This document shows positions 1 through 12,891 of a DNA stretch of 64,000 bases, one piece after another. Each line of letters begins with the position of its first letter. Position 1 is the stretch's first letter. The translations under genes and the position numbers were made by a program. The notes beneath the pieces are model-generated. The model was not told where the DNA came from. It made no database searches and saw only the letters and a list, made by a program, of their open reading frames with translations. Origin of the DNA: Argentina anserina (lineage: Eukaryota > Streptophyta > Magnoliopsida > Rosales > Rosaceae); assembly GCF_933775445.1 (NCBI RefSeq), contig NC_065873.1, forward strand, positions 16,740,001 through 16,804,000, read 5' to 3'.

Positions 1-254
1 TTAGGTGACAAGTGGATAATCTATATTATAATTAACAATTTTCATATTATACAATATTACCGATCACCACAGTATGCTGATCCGGATTTATGTATAAATA
101 TAACTATCATATTTTATGATAGAAGCCATAACGTAGTACTTTAGGCTTACTTTTGTTCGTTCATATTTTGTTTCACTTTTTACTCCTAGGGTACGGCCGA
201 ACATGGTACGTATGAAGTATGAACATGTAAGAACGAAAAAGAACTTATAAATCA
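1..254. other. AT-rich non-coding DNA
   Basis: No open frame, repeat end or RNA motif was recognised here. The base composition matches the AT-rich nested repeats that follow. Confidence 0.4.
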
Positions 255-299
255 AAAGAGCACTGTTAGCACGCCAGATTCAACATCATAATCTTAATC

Positions 300-975
300 G
301 GTATGCACTGTCACATTGTTACGTCAGTAGTTAAAATAATTATTAAATGTTATTTTTAAATGAAAAGACAATCATATCCTTGTTAATCCAACGGCTCTAT
401 ATCATTATAAAAATTATATTTTTTGGTTCTTTTTTTATATAATGCTTTTAAAATATAATTACAATATGTGTGTGTGTGTGTGGGCGAGCGCGCACGCACG
501 CGCAAAAAATATTTTCAAAATTAAATTCATCTGATTAAAATATATACGTATGTATCCTAAATAATTTTGTTAGAGACTTTTTCATTTTTTTTGTAATCTA
601 TTTAATAATTCGATAGAGAATATATGGTAATTGTAGTAATTAATTATAGCTATTAATATAATTAGTAAATGTAAATAAAATTGAGAAACTGAAAAAGTCA
701 TTAATTAAATTTGAAGCATTTCTTGACATATTTAGTGATAAAAAAAGAGTTTTTTTGGGTAAGATTCTTAATGAAGAGGATACACAAATTCAACGATAAT
801 TAATTAATTCACTTAGATGAAAACGTTTTTGTAAGATTATTTTATTTTGGTAATTAATTATCCCTTAATTATTGCTGAAATCATATTTAATAAATAAATG
901 ATAAAAAAATCAAATTATTTACAAGGATATGATTGTCTTTTTATTTTAAATTAAAAATTTTGTAATATTTTAAGA
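300..975. mobile_element. AT-rich inverted-repeat element X1
   Basis: The segment at about 300-440 (core GAAAAGACAATCATATCC at 361-380) recurs inverted at about 897-975. The pair bounds roughly 0.7 kb of AT-rich DNA with no coding capacity. It looks like an old non-autonomous TIR element; the exact ends and TSD could not be fixed. A related pair follows directly (element X2). Confidence 0.4.
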
Positions 976-1009
976 AAAATATTTTGGAGCCATATCCGGC
1001 GTCACAATC

Positions 1010-1655
1010 CTACATGTCATGTCATATCACATTGTCATGTCAGCAATTACAATAATCATAAAAAGTCGTTTTTGAAAGAAAAGACAATCATATTCTTTTT
1101 AATTCAATGACTCTAGATTATTATTAAAAAAATTTGCAGTTCTTGTTTATATAATTTATTTTTTCAAAATTCTTTCAAAAAATGTTATAAAAAATTCAAT
1201 ATTTACAAAGTATGCTTGAAATATATAAATATATATATATGTACATATATGTGTGTGTGCGTGAAATATATATATATATACACTCTCTATCTAGAGTGAA
1301 GTTCCAATTTTGGCACATTTTTCGGTCAAATTGTTTCACCATAAGCGATTCAATATTTAAGTATGTTATTCAAGATCATATCTACAAAGTTTCATCTAAT
1401 TTGACAACGATTTGAGCTTTTAAAATTGAGATTTACACGAACGGTTCACGTTGAACATTTTAATTCATTCATTGATTTAATCTAATTTCAATATTTTAAC
1501 GATATCCGAATTAGATGAAATTTTGTATAAATGATCTTGAATAGCATACCTAAATATTAAATCGCTTATGGTGAAAAAAGTTGACCGAAAAGTGTGCCAA
1601 AATTAGAACTTCACTTGGTAATTTCAAAGTGAATCTTAACTCTTAATAGAGACTG

Positions 1656-1689
<34 letters not shown>

Positions 1690-2310
1690 CATGGGTGTCT
1701 ATATGGTAATTGTATTAATTAATTATAGTCATTAATAAATCGTAAATGTAAATAAATTAAATATTAGAAAGTTATGAATCGTAATTATGATATTAATTAA
1801 GATATGTATATTATACGAAAAATAACATTTGTTACCTTACCTATCCCCTTAAATCGATTATACCCTAATAAAAGAATATTTTATTTCAGAAAAAAAAAAA
1901 CAAAAGAATCTTACCAAAAGTATGCATCTAAATAAATGTTGTAAGGTAACTAAATCGTTTGAAATTTTAAAATAAAAATATAAGGTATCCGAATTATATA
2001 TCTCCATTAAAATATTTCCTTAAGAGAAACACAAATTTTTCTTAATTTAATAATCATAATGAATAAATTAAATGTCGTATATATCGCATGTCGTAATTAT
2101 ATTTTAGAAGCATTATTGTGATGAAAAAAAATGATAAAAAGAAAAATAATTATAATAATTTAGAACGGTTGGATTAACAAGGATAATATTGTCTTTTCAT
2201 TTAAAAATGACATTTTGTAATTATTGTAATTGCTTACATGACAATGTGACGTGACATGCCATATTATAACGCCAAATTGCTTATATGATTGCGGCACCGG
2301 ATTTGGCGTC
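1010..2310. mobile_element. AT-rich inverted-repeat element X2
   Basis: The same repeat family as X1 appears at 1010-1130 in direct orientation and inverted at about 2155-2310. It bounds a unit of about 1.3 kb with no transposase. A (TA)n-associated MITE is nested inside at 1281-1655. A recurring GGCGTCATATTATGGCGCC-like motif near 2310-2410 may mark its outer end. The boundaries are approximate. Confidence 0.4.
1281..1655. mobile_element. Palindromic MITE inserted in (TA)n, copy 1
   Basis: The arms of about 130 bp are near-perfect inverted repeats: AGTGAAGTTCCAATTTTGGC on the left and its complement on the right, ending in AGAGACTG. Both sides abut (TA)n tracts. The middle part runs in the opposite direction to copies 2 and 3, so this copy is inverted relative to them. 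It has no coding capacity. The arrangement resembles the rice Micron MITEs, which are also embedded in TA microsatellites; that comparison is from general knowledge. Confidence 0.75.
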
Positions 2311-2399
2311 ATATTATGGCGCCCTAGCATTTCTCATATTTTAATTACTAAGGTGGAATAGTGATATAGCATGCCACGTAAGATTATGACGCCATATTG

Positions 2400-4820
2400 T
2401 GGCGCTAAAACATTTTCCAAATCAAAATACTTTGTCACTTATGGTAAGTATATAGCTGGAACTTAATCTAACACACCACGAGACTTAATTCTCCGGATGT
2501 TGAACTTCACTCCTTTTGTTAATTGATAATGCGAACGTATGCTCTCGGCTCTTCTAACGTGAGCCTAAAGCACATTTATGTATATAATATTTTCAATACA
2601 TTTGAACGTCTTACACTCCCAATTGCAAGTTTTCAGCTGATCTTTTCGTCTGATTCAAATAAGGTGCGGTTGTTGTCATCCTACAGTTCATTTTGTTCAC
2701 CCCACAACCTAATGATTTATTGAAAGACTATAATATCCTGATGTAAAATTATTGTAATAGATAATAAGTTATTAAATTTGTGATTTATTTTTGTTTATTT
2801 CACAAAACACACATATATTAAATAGTTAAAATTGAAACTAATGAAAAAGATCGAAATCCTTATACTTATGCAATATTGTTAAATTGAAGAACGTGTTTTT
2901 GTTTTTTATTAGGATTTTAGACTTCAATGTGATCGTTGTTTTCTTAGCTGATATTTGTAACTTTAACTAAATTATACTATTGATATACATACAAATGAGA
3001 AAACTAAAGTACGTCATTTTATATCTACAAAACCTGGTTACATGTAGTAGTAATTGCAAGCTTTTTTCTTAATATAGATTGTCAAAATAAATCTGAAATA
3101 AAATCTGAACATGATAAGTTTAGAATTGAAAAAAATTGTGTAATGTAAGAAGAGAATGTAGGATGAACAAAGCAAGCTTAAAATTAAAGAAATTATATTG
3201 AGTTATTGAAAAATGGGTAATTAAGTATTATAATTGAGTGAACAAAGTAATTTGAAAAAAAATTTACGTGAAATAAAGAGAGAATGTGGGATGAATAAAT
3301 TAACATGTAGGGGTGACAATAGCCGCACCCTTCAAATAATCTTCAATAGTAGAGAATTAACAAATACTTAAAAACGGTAAAGATAACACTACAAAGTCAT
3401 TGACTCTCACATGCTGTTGCCGTCTCCAACTATTTTTCTTTTCAATTTGCACCTTATTTTTGGTGTTTGACTACCTAACTTGCACGTTATTGCAGCCAAT
3501 GGATCCCCCAATCTCTGGGTTTGAATACTTTGCGCGATGATCGATCTGAAAGGTTAGCAACTTATTCAAGTCTGATCACCAGGGAAAGTAAGAGACCAAT
3601 TGATAATGTTCAATGAATTATGACTAGAATTCTTACAAAGATGGTAATCTTTTCGAAAAGAGCTTTTTGAATGAAGAACATCTTTGTAGCGTACGTAGAG
3701 TAGTTATGTATTGGAATAGATCTCTATGTGGGAAGATCTTTGAGGCGTAGCAAGTATTGTATGGAATCTTTTTCTTTGTTAGTTCGAATTAAAGATTTGG
3801 AGGCAGTAGATTAGTACATGTCTTTTATTAATTGGTATGATGATATTCGTTTATTTTCGAAATTTTCAGTTTGTATCGAGCCACACAACTCTAACAATCT
3901 ATACGTACATTATATGAGATGCAATACTACTCTATCACCGATCGTCACTTTACTGAGTGATAATATGACTTATGGAAACTCCACTTTCAATCTTGATTTT
4001 TCATGAGTCACTCTAAATATATGACTTGTCCCAGTCTACATTATGTTTTTGATAATAGCTAATTGTTATGTAACCTTCAGGCATAATCAGTTAAGGGACA
4101 GTTTTAATAGACTGAGAGGCAAATGCATCTCAACCATATGTACCAAATCTAAAAATATAAATGATAACAACTGAAAATTCACTTGTTGCTCACATTAATT
4201 ATCTTAAAAACTCTCTCTTAGGTGAGCAGTCCTTTTGTAATTTTGTAACCTTCAAATAAATGGGTAGAATTCTGACTATGTAATGACATCTTCGTAGCGA
4301 AACTGTCAACACGACAATGCAATATATGTTGGCAATTAATTCAAGAGCTAGCATTGACAGTTTGATAGAGGATCTAAGTAGATGGAGAAAATAGCAGTAC
4401 AAAACCGACAAAAGTGTCGGTCATTGTTTGACATATTGCATATACGTACTCCAGCTAGGATAATTTTTTTCTTAAATTGTTGAAATTTAAGGAACAACAC
4501 CCATCGAAGACTTCAGCACACCCAACAGCTACGTTTGATTGAAGCTTATGATGCGACACATTGATGAACAATTGAACATGATCGATCATTGCCAGGATTT
4601 GATTGGGTATACCCCAAATTCAATCATGAGGAGATGAAGAAAGGTCCACCGAGCAACTGTTAGTTTGTTCCATAAATTTATGAGGGATTTAGGAAACATG
4701 TATGATGAGTGTTTTACTGACGAGCTTCAGTAAGTATATATAACTGGGGATTGGGGAAAGTTATATCAAAGATATCGAGAATAGGTAGTGGAGTCGGGAA
4801 TTCGAACTTGTATAGTTGTA
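2400..4820. other. Non-coding, AT-rich
   Basis: Only short chance open frames occur here. No recognisable protein, repeat terminus or RNA gene was found. Confidence 0.4.
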
Positions 4821-4829
4821 TTGTTTTAC

Positions 4830-4975
4830 GTTCTCTTTTACTCCCTTGTAACACACAGAATGCCTGATGTTGTGCAACGCAAAACTCATCATGATTGTGC
4901 TTCCATTGAGATCTAGAAGGCCAAGAATAGTGATTGTTTCCTTAACTTGAGCTGCATTGAACTGTTATCAACTCA
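4830..4975 (-). pseudogene. Decayed NPF transporter exon fragment
   Basis: On the minus strand this stretch is closely similar to the last exon of the NPF pseudogene at about 11755-11905. Shared words include ATCATGATTGTGCTT and GAGCTGCATTGA-like segments, in the same order and spacing. It contains stops and shifts and no longer encodes the transmembrane segment. It therefore records a second NPF copy, either a former tandem duplicate or a fragment moved by a transposon. No other exon of that copy was recognised. Confidence 0.6.
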
Positions 4976-5849
4976 TGCTTAATTTATCTAACAAAGTATC
5001 AATATCATAACTTTAAGTTAAGATAATTAATCATATGGTGCTATCTCAAAGGCAGTAATCAAGTCCATGTTTAGTTGTTTACCACGCACTAATCACCAGC
5101 TTAAGAGTCATACTTTAAGAGATGATAAAAGCCTATTCAAACCCGCAGTGATGTAAAAGTTCCTAGCATTCATGATTTTGTTTGAGAAAACCTGGACATA
5201 TGTGAAGATATATTGGCCTTCATGTGTTGATGGAGTTCAAAGTCAATCAAGCTTGTGACAAAGGAAAGAATGGAAAGAATGGCCGGATTAATGAAGGAGT
5301 TGAAGTTTCCTACTTGGACTAGGAAAGCTTCATGTCGAAAGGTTTCTTGCCATATAGGTTGATATTTCCTTCTTTATTTTTTTTATTCATATGGGTAGAT
5401 CTAGATATATTTGAAAATGTGTTTTCAAGTATATTTTCATATTTATTAAGAGATAAAGGGTGAATTGTTTTGGTTAGTATTTGATATAGAAAGGGAGTAT
5501 GGTTTCGTTGGAAAAAGATATTGGTGAGTTGTTTTATTCCTTATTTATTTGAGATTTGTATTCAAATAAGAAAAATTCATTTTCTAGATAAATATGATTT
5601 AGAAAGGTTGTTATGGGGTTTAATTGTAGTTCTTATCTAGAGAATAGAGGGGAGACAGCTTTTATTTAAATGAGGATGGTGCTAGGATGTTGGCACGCAT
5701 CACAGACATAGAGAGAAAAGAAAAATAGTTTTTGTAAGTGTATGAGATGATATCTAACTTAGTCAAAGTTATAGCCTAGATCAGTCTTGTGTGGCAAGAG
5801 ACCTTCGTGGATTCAAGAGATCTTCGTGGCTTCAATTATCTTTGTGGCG
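4976..5849. other. Non-coding spacer
   Basis: Lies between the NPF exon fragment and the first solo LTR. No supported gene or repeat end was seen. Confidence 0.4.
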
Positions 5850-6402
5850 TTAACTGTCACATCTCGGGACCATTTCCAGTCCCGAAATGCAGTAGTAATC
5901 GCCGTAGTCCTAAGTTAGTACCAATCGATACGGGATCCTACGCATCGACATCGCCAACTTACGACTACAATGCTATGAGAATAAGTAAATAACAGTAAAT
6001 TTGGGTTAAAAACAAAGGAAGCTAAATTTATTGAATAATTACGAATAAGCGAAATGTAGCAAATAAAATGAAATTCAAGTATGACATGAGAAAAATGCGT
6101 CATCATAATAAATACGGGCCAAAGGAAACAACTGCACAACTAAAATGAAAAGTAACAGATTATGCATTGTGCAATTGTTAAAATAGAAACAAAGATCGGG
6201 CAAATAAGAAATCACATCGGAAGCTGGCTCCCTAGTATCGAAAGTGAACCACGAGAGATGCAACGCCACTAGCACCTAGTCCAAGTCCTCGCGAACCGGC
6301 TACCAGGTACCTGAAAAGTAAGAGTGATCACTCGTCCTCGCTAACTCGATGCGGGTGAGACGACCTAACTGTAGTTAGGTTTGAAAACCATATATATATA
6401 TA

Positions 6403-6778
6403 TAGTCTCTATCCAGATTGAAGTTTCACTATGAAATTACAGAGTGAAGTTCCAATTTTGGCACACTTTTCGGTTAATGTTTTATCACCATAAGTGATTC
6501 AATATTTAGGTATTCTATTCAAGATCATCTCTACAAAATTTTATCTAATTCGGACATCGTTATGGTATTGAAATTAAATTAAATGAATTAATTCATTAAA
6601 ACTGTTCAACGTGAACCGTTTGTGTAAATCTCAATTTTGAAAGCTCAAACCATTGTTAAATTGGATGAAACTTTGTAGAGATGATCTTGAATAACATATC
6701 TAAATATTGAATCACTTATGGTGAAAAAATTTGACCGAAAAGGTGCCAAAATTGGAACTTCACTCTGGATAGGGACTG
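6403..6778. mobile_element. Palindromic MITE inserted in (TA)n, copy 2
   Basis: Same family as the copies at 1281 and 15668. Left arm AGTCTCTATCCAG, right arm ending GGATAGGGACTG, with TA-rich runs on both sides. It is nested in solo LTR 1, so it arrived after that LTR retrotransposon. There is no coding capacity. Confidence 0.75.
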
Positions 6779-7010
6779 TATACATATATATAAATATAAT
6801 AGTATATATATAGACCGTTAGCGTAAAAACACGTAACGAAAGTCAAACCGAGACTATAACAAGTCTCGTAAGGTTTATGGCAAGTCAAGTAAAATCATAT
6901 AGATGTAAAATATGCGACTCGGCTCGAAAGATCAAATGCGCCAATGAGGTATATCCAACCCAACCGGCTCTAAGGTTCGCCTTCGGGCGAACCGAGAGCC
7001 ATTAATGTAC

Positions 7011-7185
7011 TACGGTGCCAGACATCAGGACACGGTTATCACCGTAGTAATAAGTCACACAGTGCCGGACATCAGGACAACGAAATCACCGTGATGGTGC
7101 TCGGACATCAGGATGTGGGATTCACCATATAATAATAAAACTTGCGGTGCCAGACATCAGTACACGGAATCACCGACTTATAAAC
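7011..7185. repeat. Tandem repeat inside solo LTR 1
   Basis: About four diverged units of roughly 45-55 bp share the core CGGTGCCAGACATCAGGACA followed by ATCACCG. They are internal to the LTR and may be part of its regulatory region. Confidence 0.65.
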
Positions 7186-8980
7186 ATGCATAAAATAAAA
7201 AGGTCAGTCTCGAGACAATATGACCAAAATAAAGTGCCAACGAATGCAACATGCGATAAAGACGTATAGCATCTACATTATATATATAGAATACCACTAA
7301 CCCGGAAGGTACCGGCTCACCCTAGCGAGCGGCTCACCTTACCTGATATAGCAATGCCGAAGTCCGCGCCCCAAGTCTCACTCCTCGTGCTCCGCGTAGA
7401 ATCAGGTCCCACAAGCAAGTCTCATAACTAAACAAATAGCGAAAAAAAATAAGGTTCACGACGGTTTTAGTCCATTTAGTAATTCATCGTCAATTCGACT
7501 AGTTTTACTACCCGAGTCGAGGTCTCGGGATGATCAGTTGACTTTTCTAAAAGTGAGTGTGAATTTTTTTTATAGAAATTCGTATCTTAGATTTAAGATG
7601 CAAATGATCGATAAATGAAAATCTTAAATTTATCTTTCCGGCATTTAAATCTTTCATGCTTAAGAGTTCCTCGATTTCTAATCCGGGTGGAAATCAAGTT
7701 TAAGATTTAACCGTAGAGCTAAAATTACATTTTAGCGAAAAGTTACTAATTTTCCTTAATCCAATTTAAATCGAGAAACTTAAAGGTAAAAAGATTGAAT
7801 CGAGATTTAGGTAAAATTAAATTAATTACTGTTTGGGTAAAATAGTAACTTTTCAACTTATTTACTACTAAGGGCAAGACCGTAATTACTGAAAGTCAAC
7901 AGGGTATTTTGGTCACTTCACATGAGCAATAAAACAGTAAAATGGTAACTTTAGAAACGGTAAAACCATGGTTTTTGACCTTGCCTTTCTGATCAACAAT
8001 CCTGCCAAAATCTATAACCACAGTCGTTCCAAATCAACATGCAATTATACAAGAAGCATCACAACATCAAAGCACACACAGCCATACCAAAATTGAAGAG
8101 GATCAAAGTTGTTTTATACCTCAACGAAGAACTACGACAAAGGCAGTCGCCGCGGTGCTCTATTGCTGCCAATCTGAGCTGCTGCTGCCCTTCGTGGCTC
8201 TCATCCAAGCTCCCAACATTGATTTGAGGCCTCGCAGTCCTCCTCTAGCTTGCCTAAGTCACTGGTTCATAGAATCGTAATCGCTAGAGCTTCAAGCTCA
8301 ACGGCAGCGAAAAACAAGAAAATAGGAAGAGTTTAGAGATTTGTTTCTAAGGATTCGTATTGAGATGAGTTCAGAAATGGGGTAGAGATTTCGATAATTA
8401 CCAAAGGTAAGAAGATTGGATCACCGAAGCTCGAAATCTCGCCGGAATCCTCAAGATCACGCCGGTTGTCCTCCTCTTGATTCGATGGTAATCAATCTCA
8501 AATCTCACATGCAAGATATGGGTTTTGTAGAGAATGAAGAAATAAATCGAATGGAGGTGGTCTCATGGCCTGGGTTGGCCAGAAGGCGGTGCTAGGCGGC
8601 GGAGAAGCCGCGTCGGTGGGGTGAGCTGCGTTGCAGCAGGGAGGGAGAGAGAAAGGGACGAAGAGAGAGAGAGAGAAGTCATGGTGTGTGGGTGTGTATC
8701 GTAGTTGGGTAAAAATATAGGTTGATCTGACGGTCCAGATCAATTCGCTCAAATGGACGGTCAAGATTTAAAAACAGAAAATATGAAATTCTTAAAATAC
8801 GTTTTAAAAGAGTTAACTTTGTAATTGCGTAGAAACTTAACCGAGTATCGGAACAATATTCCACGAATACTCACGCGCTCGTGACGACGCATAGTTTAAT
8901 ACGAAAATATTAAACTACATTTTTTTGACATCTCGGAAAAATGTCGGTTAACGCGACAATTTTCGGGGACTCACATTAAC

Positions 8981-9250
8981 ATTCTTCATGTCTTTGTATT
9001 ACACTTGATCGGGTTCTTTAAGTGTGAAGGTTTTTTTTTGAATATATTACGTACCATTGATCATTCGTTGTTAATTATTTGTAATATTTTATTCAATAAT
9101 GAAGTAAAATTCTTCGAATTATTCCACTGCTTATCTCTTAACTATTCTATCTAGTATTTTCAATATTGAAAAGAGTTGTACAAAGTTCTTATTAGATAAT
9201 TACTAGCCTTGAATATATATTTGATGTTTATAAGATACGATGAAACATAC
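8981..9250. other. Spacer between two solo LTRs
   Basis: About 270 bp of AT-rich DNA between the right TSD of solo LTR 1 and the left TSD of solo LTR 2. No features were seen. Confidence 0.4.
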
Positions 9251-9255
9251 AGTAC

Positions 9256-11141
9256 TGTTAGGTTAATATTAACCTAGTAATGTTTGCCTTATTCTTATTC
9301 TTTTGCTTTATATTTTTGTATATCTATTTATTTCTTTTTACGTTTCCTACTCATGCTAGGAAAATGTGCAAATGATCGGAAACACGTCAAGAATAGTGGA
9401 TTTAGCGCACATTATGGATTTGGGTGAAAGTTTCAAGCCAAAAAGAGCAAATGTGGAGATTTCATAAGAAAAGAAAAGTCAACGCCGGAAAATGCCGGTT
9501 AAACTCCGGCGATGAGAAGGTGGTTGCCGGAAATGGTGGTGGTTAAAGTCAATAAGTCAATGAAGCATATTGGTGAATTATGAATTGTAAATTTTAATTT
9601 ACAATTTAAATTCAAAATAGAAGAAGACAAATGAAGGAGACAATTTCAAGAACAAGATCCACAATTTGTGCTTCTACATTTGTCCACCATATCTAACCAT
9701 TCATCCCCTTACATCTCCACCATTCATTTGTGACCTTAAGGCCTTTAAATACCCTCATTCTTCACAAATTCGTGCATTCTCCTTCACCACACTAAAACTC
9801 CATCAAAACTTCATATTTTCCATAGTTTTAACATAGTTTTCTTAGGCCTAAGTCATAGATATCAAGTTGTGCAAAGAAAAGTGTAAAGTGTCTTGAGTTT
9901 TCACCAAAAACTAAAGATCATTTACACCCTTGATCAATCACAAACTTGTTTCATAGATTTGGGTCACTTCACTCTCTTTATCCTCTACTCATACTCTTTC
10001 TCAACCCTTGTTCTTTGTTCCTAGATTGTGTGGATAAAGTATGGTGTTCATGGAGTTCTTCTTTTGTTAGAACCCAGTAATATCATACTTAGAAGCATTT
10101 TCTTTCTTATTACATCTTTGTGGGTAGTAAACCTTTAGAGGTACGGTTTGGTATCATTTGTACCAAACCCTTGGTAATCTCTTCTCTCTTTACTCTACTT
10201 CTCTTTTGATGTATTTCATTTTCAAGGGTGTTGTATTTAATGGGTTGTGAGTAGTTGGATTTGAGGCTAGGCTAGCCCTAGCCAAACTCATGTGCTAATG
10301 AATTCATTTTACTTTTAATTGATGTTGATGCATGTTGAATCTATGGGCTTCTACACTTAAAATGCTTACTAAATGTGTTACTAGTTTTGTCACCTAGAAA
10401 CATGTTTAGGTAATTAATGAATCGGAACTTGAACTTGACAACTTCTTGAATCCGTGAGCATGGGTAGCCTTTAGGTGGTGGCTTAGTGTTTCTTACGGGA
10501 AATACTAAGTTGCTTGAATTTCTTACCATGAACTTAATGCTTGTTCCATGAGTGTAATTACTCTAAGGGGGTGTTATGCTTGTGGTACATAGCCCACTTG
10601 TATTATAAGGTAATATAATTGGGACTAAGGTTTTGTGATTTAATTTGGCTCCAAAAGACTTTGTTAAATTACATGATTAGTTGGTTTCTTGGTAGCTTCA
10701 CCAAAGCACTAGGGGAAGTTTGTCAAACATGTTATGCATTAATCTTGAGTTACATTTGTGCATGAGTAAGGCTAGGTGCAATGCCTAAGTCTCTACTCCT
10801 CTTTTGATTCTATCTCTACATTTACCTTTCTTTGTTGTTTTAGTGCAAGAATTAGTTTACTTAGCTTAATTCTAAAATCAACCAAGTCGATTCACTACCA
10901 CTTGTTAATACCATCTCCATGATTCTTAGCTTCCAAAGGGCTAAGGTTGTGAACTTGTAAAAAGTTAGAATGCATGTTTTTCTAGTTTTTCTTGCGAAAA
11001 TCTAGTTAGAGTTGAGTTTTCCCCAATCCCTTGGGTATGATACTCTACATTTTCCCTTACTAAAACTTGACCTCCTATACTTGGGAGTAGGTAGTTTCAC
11101 CCATAAATACACATAATCATACTTAAGTGATTCAACCAACA
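9256..11141. mobile_element. Solo LTR 2 (1.9 kb)
   Basis: It starts TGTTAGGTTAATATTAACC and ends GATTCAACCAACA, with the 5-bp TSD AGTAC at 9251-9255 and 11142-11146. The outer eight bases of each end are nearly complementary. No second LTR, primer site or internal coding region is present. It lies about 60 bp beyond the stop codon of the NPF pseudogene. The length and sequence style resemble Athila-type gypsy LTRs, which is a guess from general appearance. Confidence 0.85.
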
Positions 11142-11983
11142 AGTACTTATATATTGACTTTGTTACAACAACTGAACAAAGATGCTTCAAAATGGTAATA
11201 TCTAATACCTCTTGGCCCAATACATGTAGTTCAGAAAATTGAGAGAGTTGAGAATGCTCAGAAGTGTGTAAAACAGATCCAAGCGCCCATGATTCCTATT
11301 CATTCCTCCAAGCCACTCTTTCCCATATCTTCCACTAACTGAATTTACTGTGGAAACCAGCACTGAGCTCAAGAAGTACCCCATTGATGTTGAGCACCAT
11401 GATAAAGCAGTGCACATACTTCTCATGCTGCTAGGTGCCACAGAGTAAAAGAACTCGAGCATTCCTCCAAGAGTGAGCATATCAGACACTCCCAGGAACA
11501 AGAATTGCCACCCGAGCCAAAACATTGATATCACATTGTTATCAGCAGCTCTGCACGCCTCTTAGCTTCGACTAGAGCAGCTATCGCCATTGAGCCTGAT
11601 GCTAGTGCTAGCCCTAGTCCGATCCTCCAGAGCGGTTTGAAAATGATGTTTTTCACAGAATTCAATCGTTCGTATAGGGGAATGGAGGATAGCATGATGA
11701 TCAGAGGGATTACTGTTAATGACGGAGTCAGAATTTCAAAGTTATGTAGTTTTCTATTCATTATGCTCCCTTGTACCACAGAGAATGTTTGAAGTTGAGC
11801 AAGGCAACAGTTCATCATGATTGTGCTTGCAAATATAAGTAAAAAGCCAAGGAAAGTTCTTGCTTCCTTTACTTCAGCTGCATTGACACTGTTGTCTATT
11901 AATGCTTTGTCCAGGAACCTGAGAAATACTTCATGTTAAATAACACTAACAGATAGCTAGTACTAACATCATGATGCAAGATG

Positions 11984-12472
11984 CATGGCCGGCCCTGAGG
12001 GATGGCAAGCAGTGCTCACACTGGGCCAGGGCCCAATTTGTTTTCTTCTGTTTGCTTAACATTGTCGATTAATCTCCTCTTTTTTTTTGGCTTTTACAAT
12101 TGCATTGTTTTCAACAAAACTTCACTTTTTTCATGTTTTCGTCATCTTCTTCTCTCTTAAATTCTTAATCTTCTCATTTCATTATGAAGAAGACTAATTG
12201 CAATAATCAAAGAGTTCGACTGCCGATTGATGTTCTCATAAATTAAAATTTCTTTCTTTACTAGCTTTATAAATAGATAGACTTAATAGTGATTTTTCAC
12301 AATTACTCTGATATTTTGAATTTGACGGCTTCAGTGTTCGGAGCTTTATATAATCCCATATATTTTTTTCTAATTTTGCCAATGAAGAAGGTTTTTTTAA
12401 AAAAATAATTTTTTTTGTACAAGGGCCCATTTTTGTACGCACGAGGCCTCGAATCTCTCAGGACCGGCCCTG
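11984..12472. mobile_element. Non-autonomous hAT MITE
   Basis: The ends are CATGGCCGGCCCTGAG and, on the other strand, CAGGGCCGGTCCTGAG. The 8-bp TSD is GCAAGATG (11976-11983) and GTAAGATG (12473-12480), seven of eight matching. It is 489 bp with no coding capacity, and sits in intron 3 of the NPF pseudogene. The same terminus type bounds the element at 24832-25937. Confidence 0.85.
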
Positions 12473-12551
12473 GTAAGATGTAATGTAATCATGCCTGCAC
12501 CAATAACAAATTTAAGAGCAAGCTAGAGAAATGTTAGAAACCTATCTTTAA

Positions 12552-12891
12552 ATAAAAGTAGGACAAAATACTGGTCACTCATCCAATTTTTAGTAATTCG
12601 ACAATTTAGTCATTCATGTTTCAATTTCAACTTATCACTCCTTCTATTTTCAAATTTTAAACAATTTGGTCATTATGTTAAGTCTGCGTTCAATTCTACT
12701 GTTAAGTGATTTTTTTCCCTCTTATGTAATGTTTGTTAAGTCAGCAACTTAGCGGTGCAATTAGACGGAAACTTAACGGAATGACCAAATTGTTTAAAAT
12801 TTGAAAGTATAAGGAGTGATCAGTTGAAATTGAAACATGAAAGACTAAACCATCGAGTTATTAAAAATTGGAGGAGTGACCAATTTTTTGT
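12552..12891. mobile_element. Long-TIR MITE, Mutator-like style
   Basis: Arms of about 130 bp are inverted repeats: ACTGGTCACTC...CCAATTTTTAGTAATTCGA on the left, and its near complement on the right ending GGAGTGACCAATTTTTTGTT. The centre is short and non-coding. No convincing TSD was found, so the outermost bases are uncertain. It lies in intron 3 of the NPF pseudogene. Confidence 0.6.

Larger units (their letters stand above)
5855..8975. mobile_element. Solo LTR 1 (about 3.1 kb)
   Basis: The segment begins TGTCACATCTCGGGA and ends GGGGACTCACA, and is flanked by the 5-bp duplication TTAAC (5850-5854 and 8976-8980). TG..CA ends and a 5-bp TSD are diagnostic of an LTR. No internal domain or second LTR is present, so it is a solo LTR left by LTR-LTR recombination. 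Its length and TGTCAC start fit long-LTR Ty3/gypsy (chromovirus) elements, but the lineage is inferred. It holds a tandem repeat (7011-7185) and a nested MITE (6403-6778). Open frames inside it are not supported as genes. Confidence 0.85.

Noticed and set aside
7011..7185. Regular repeats as a CRISPR-like array
   Set aside because: Diverged tandem units inside a plant LTR, with no unique spacers of even length and no cas genes. The genome is a plant's.
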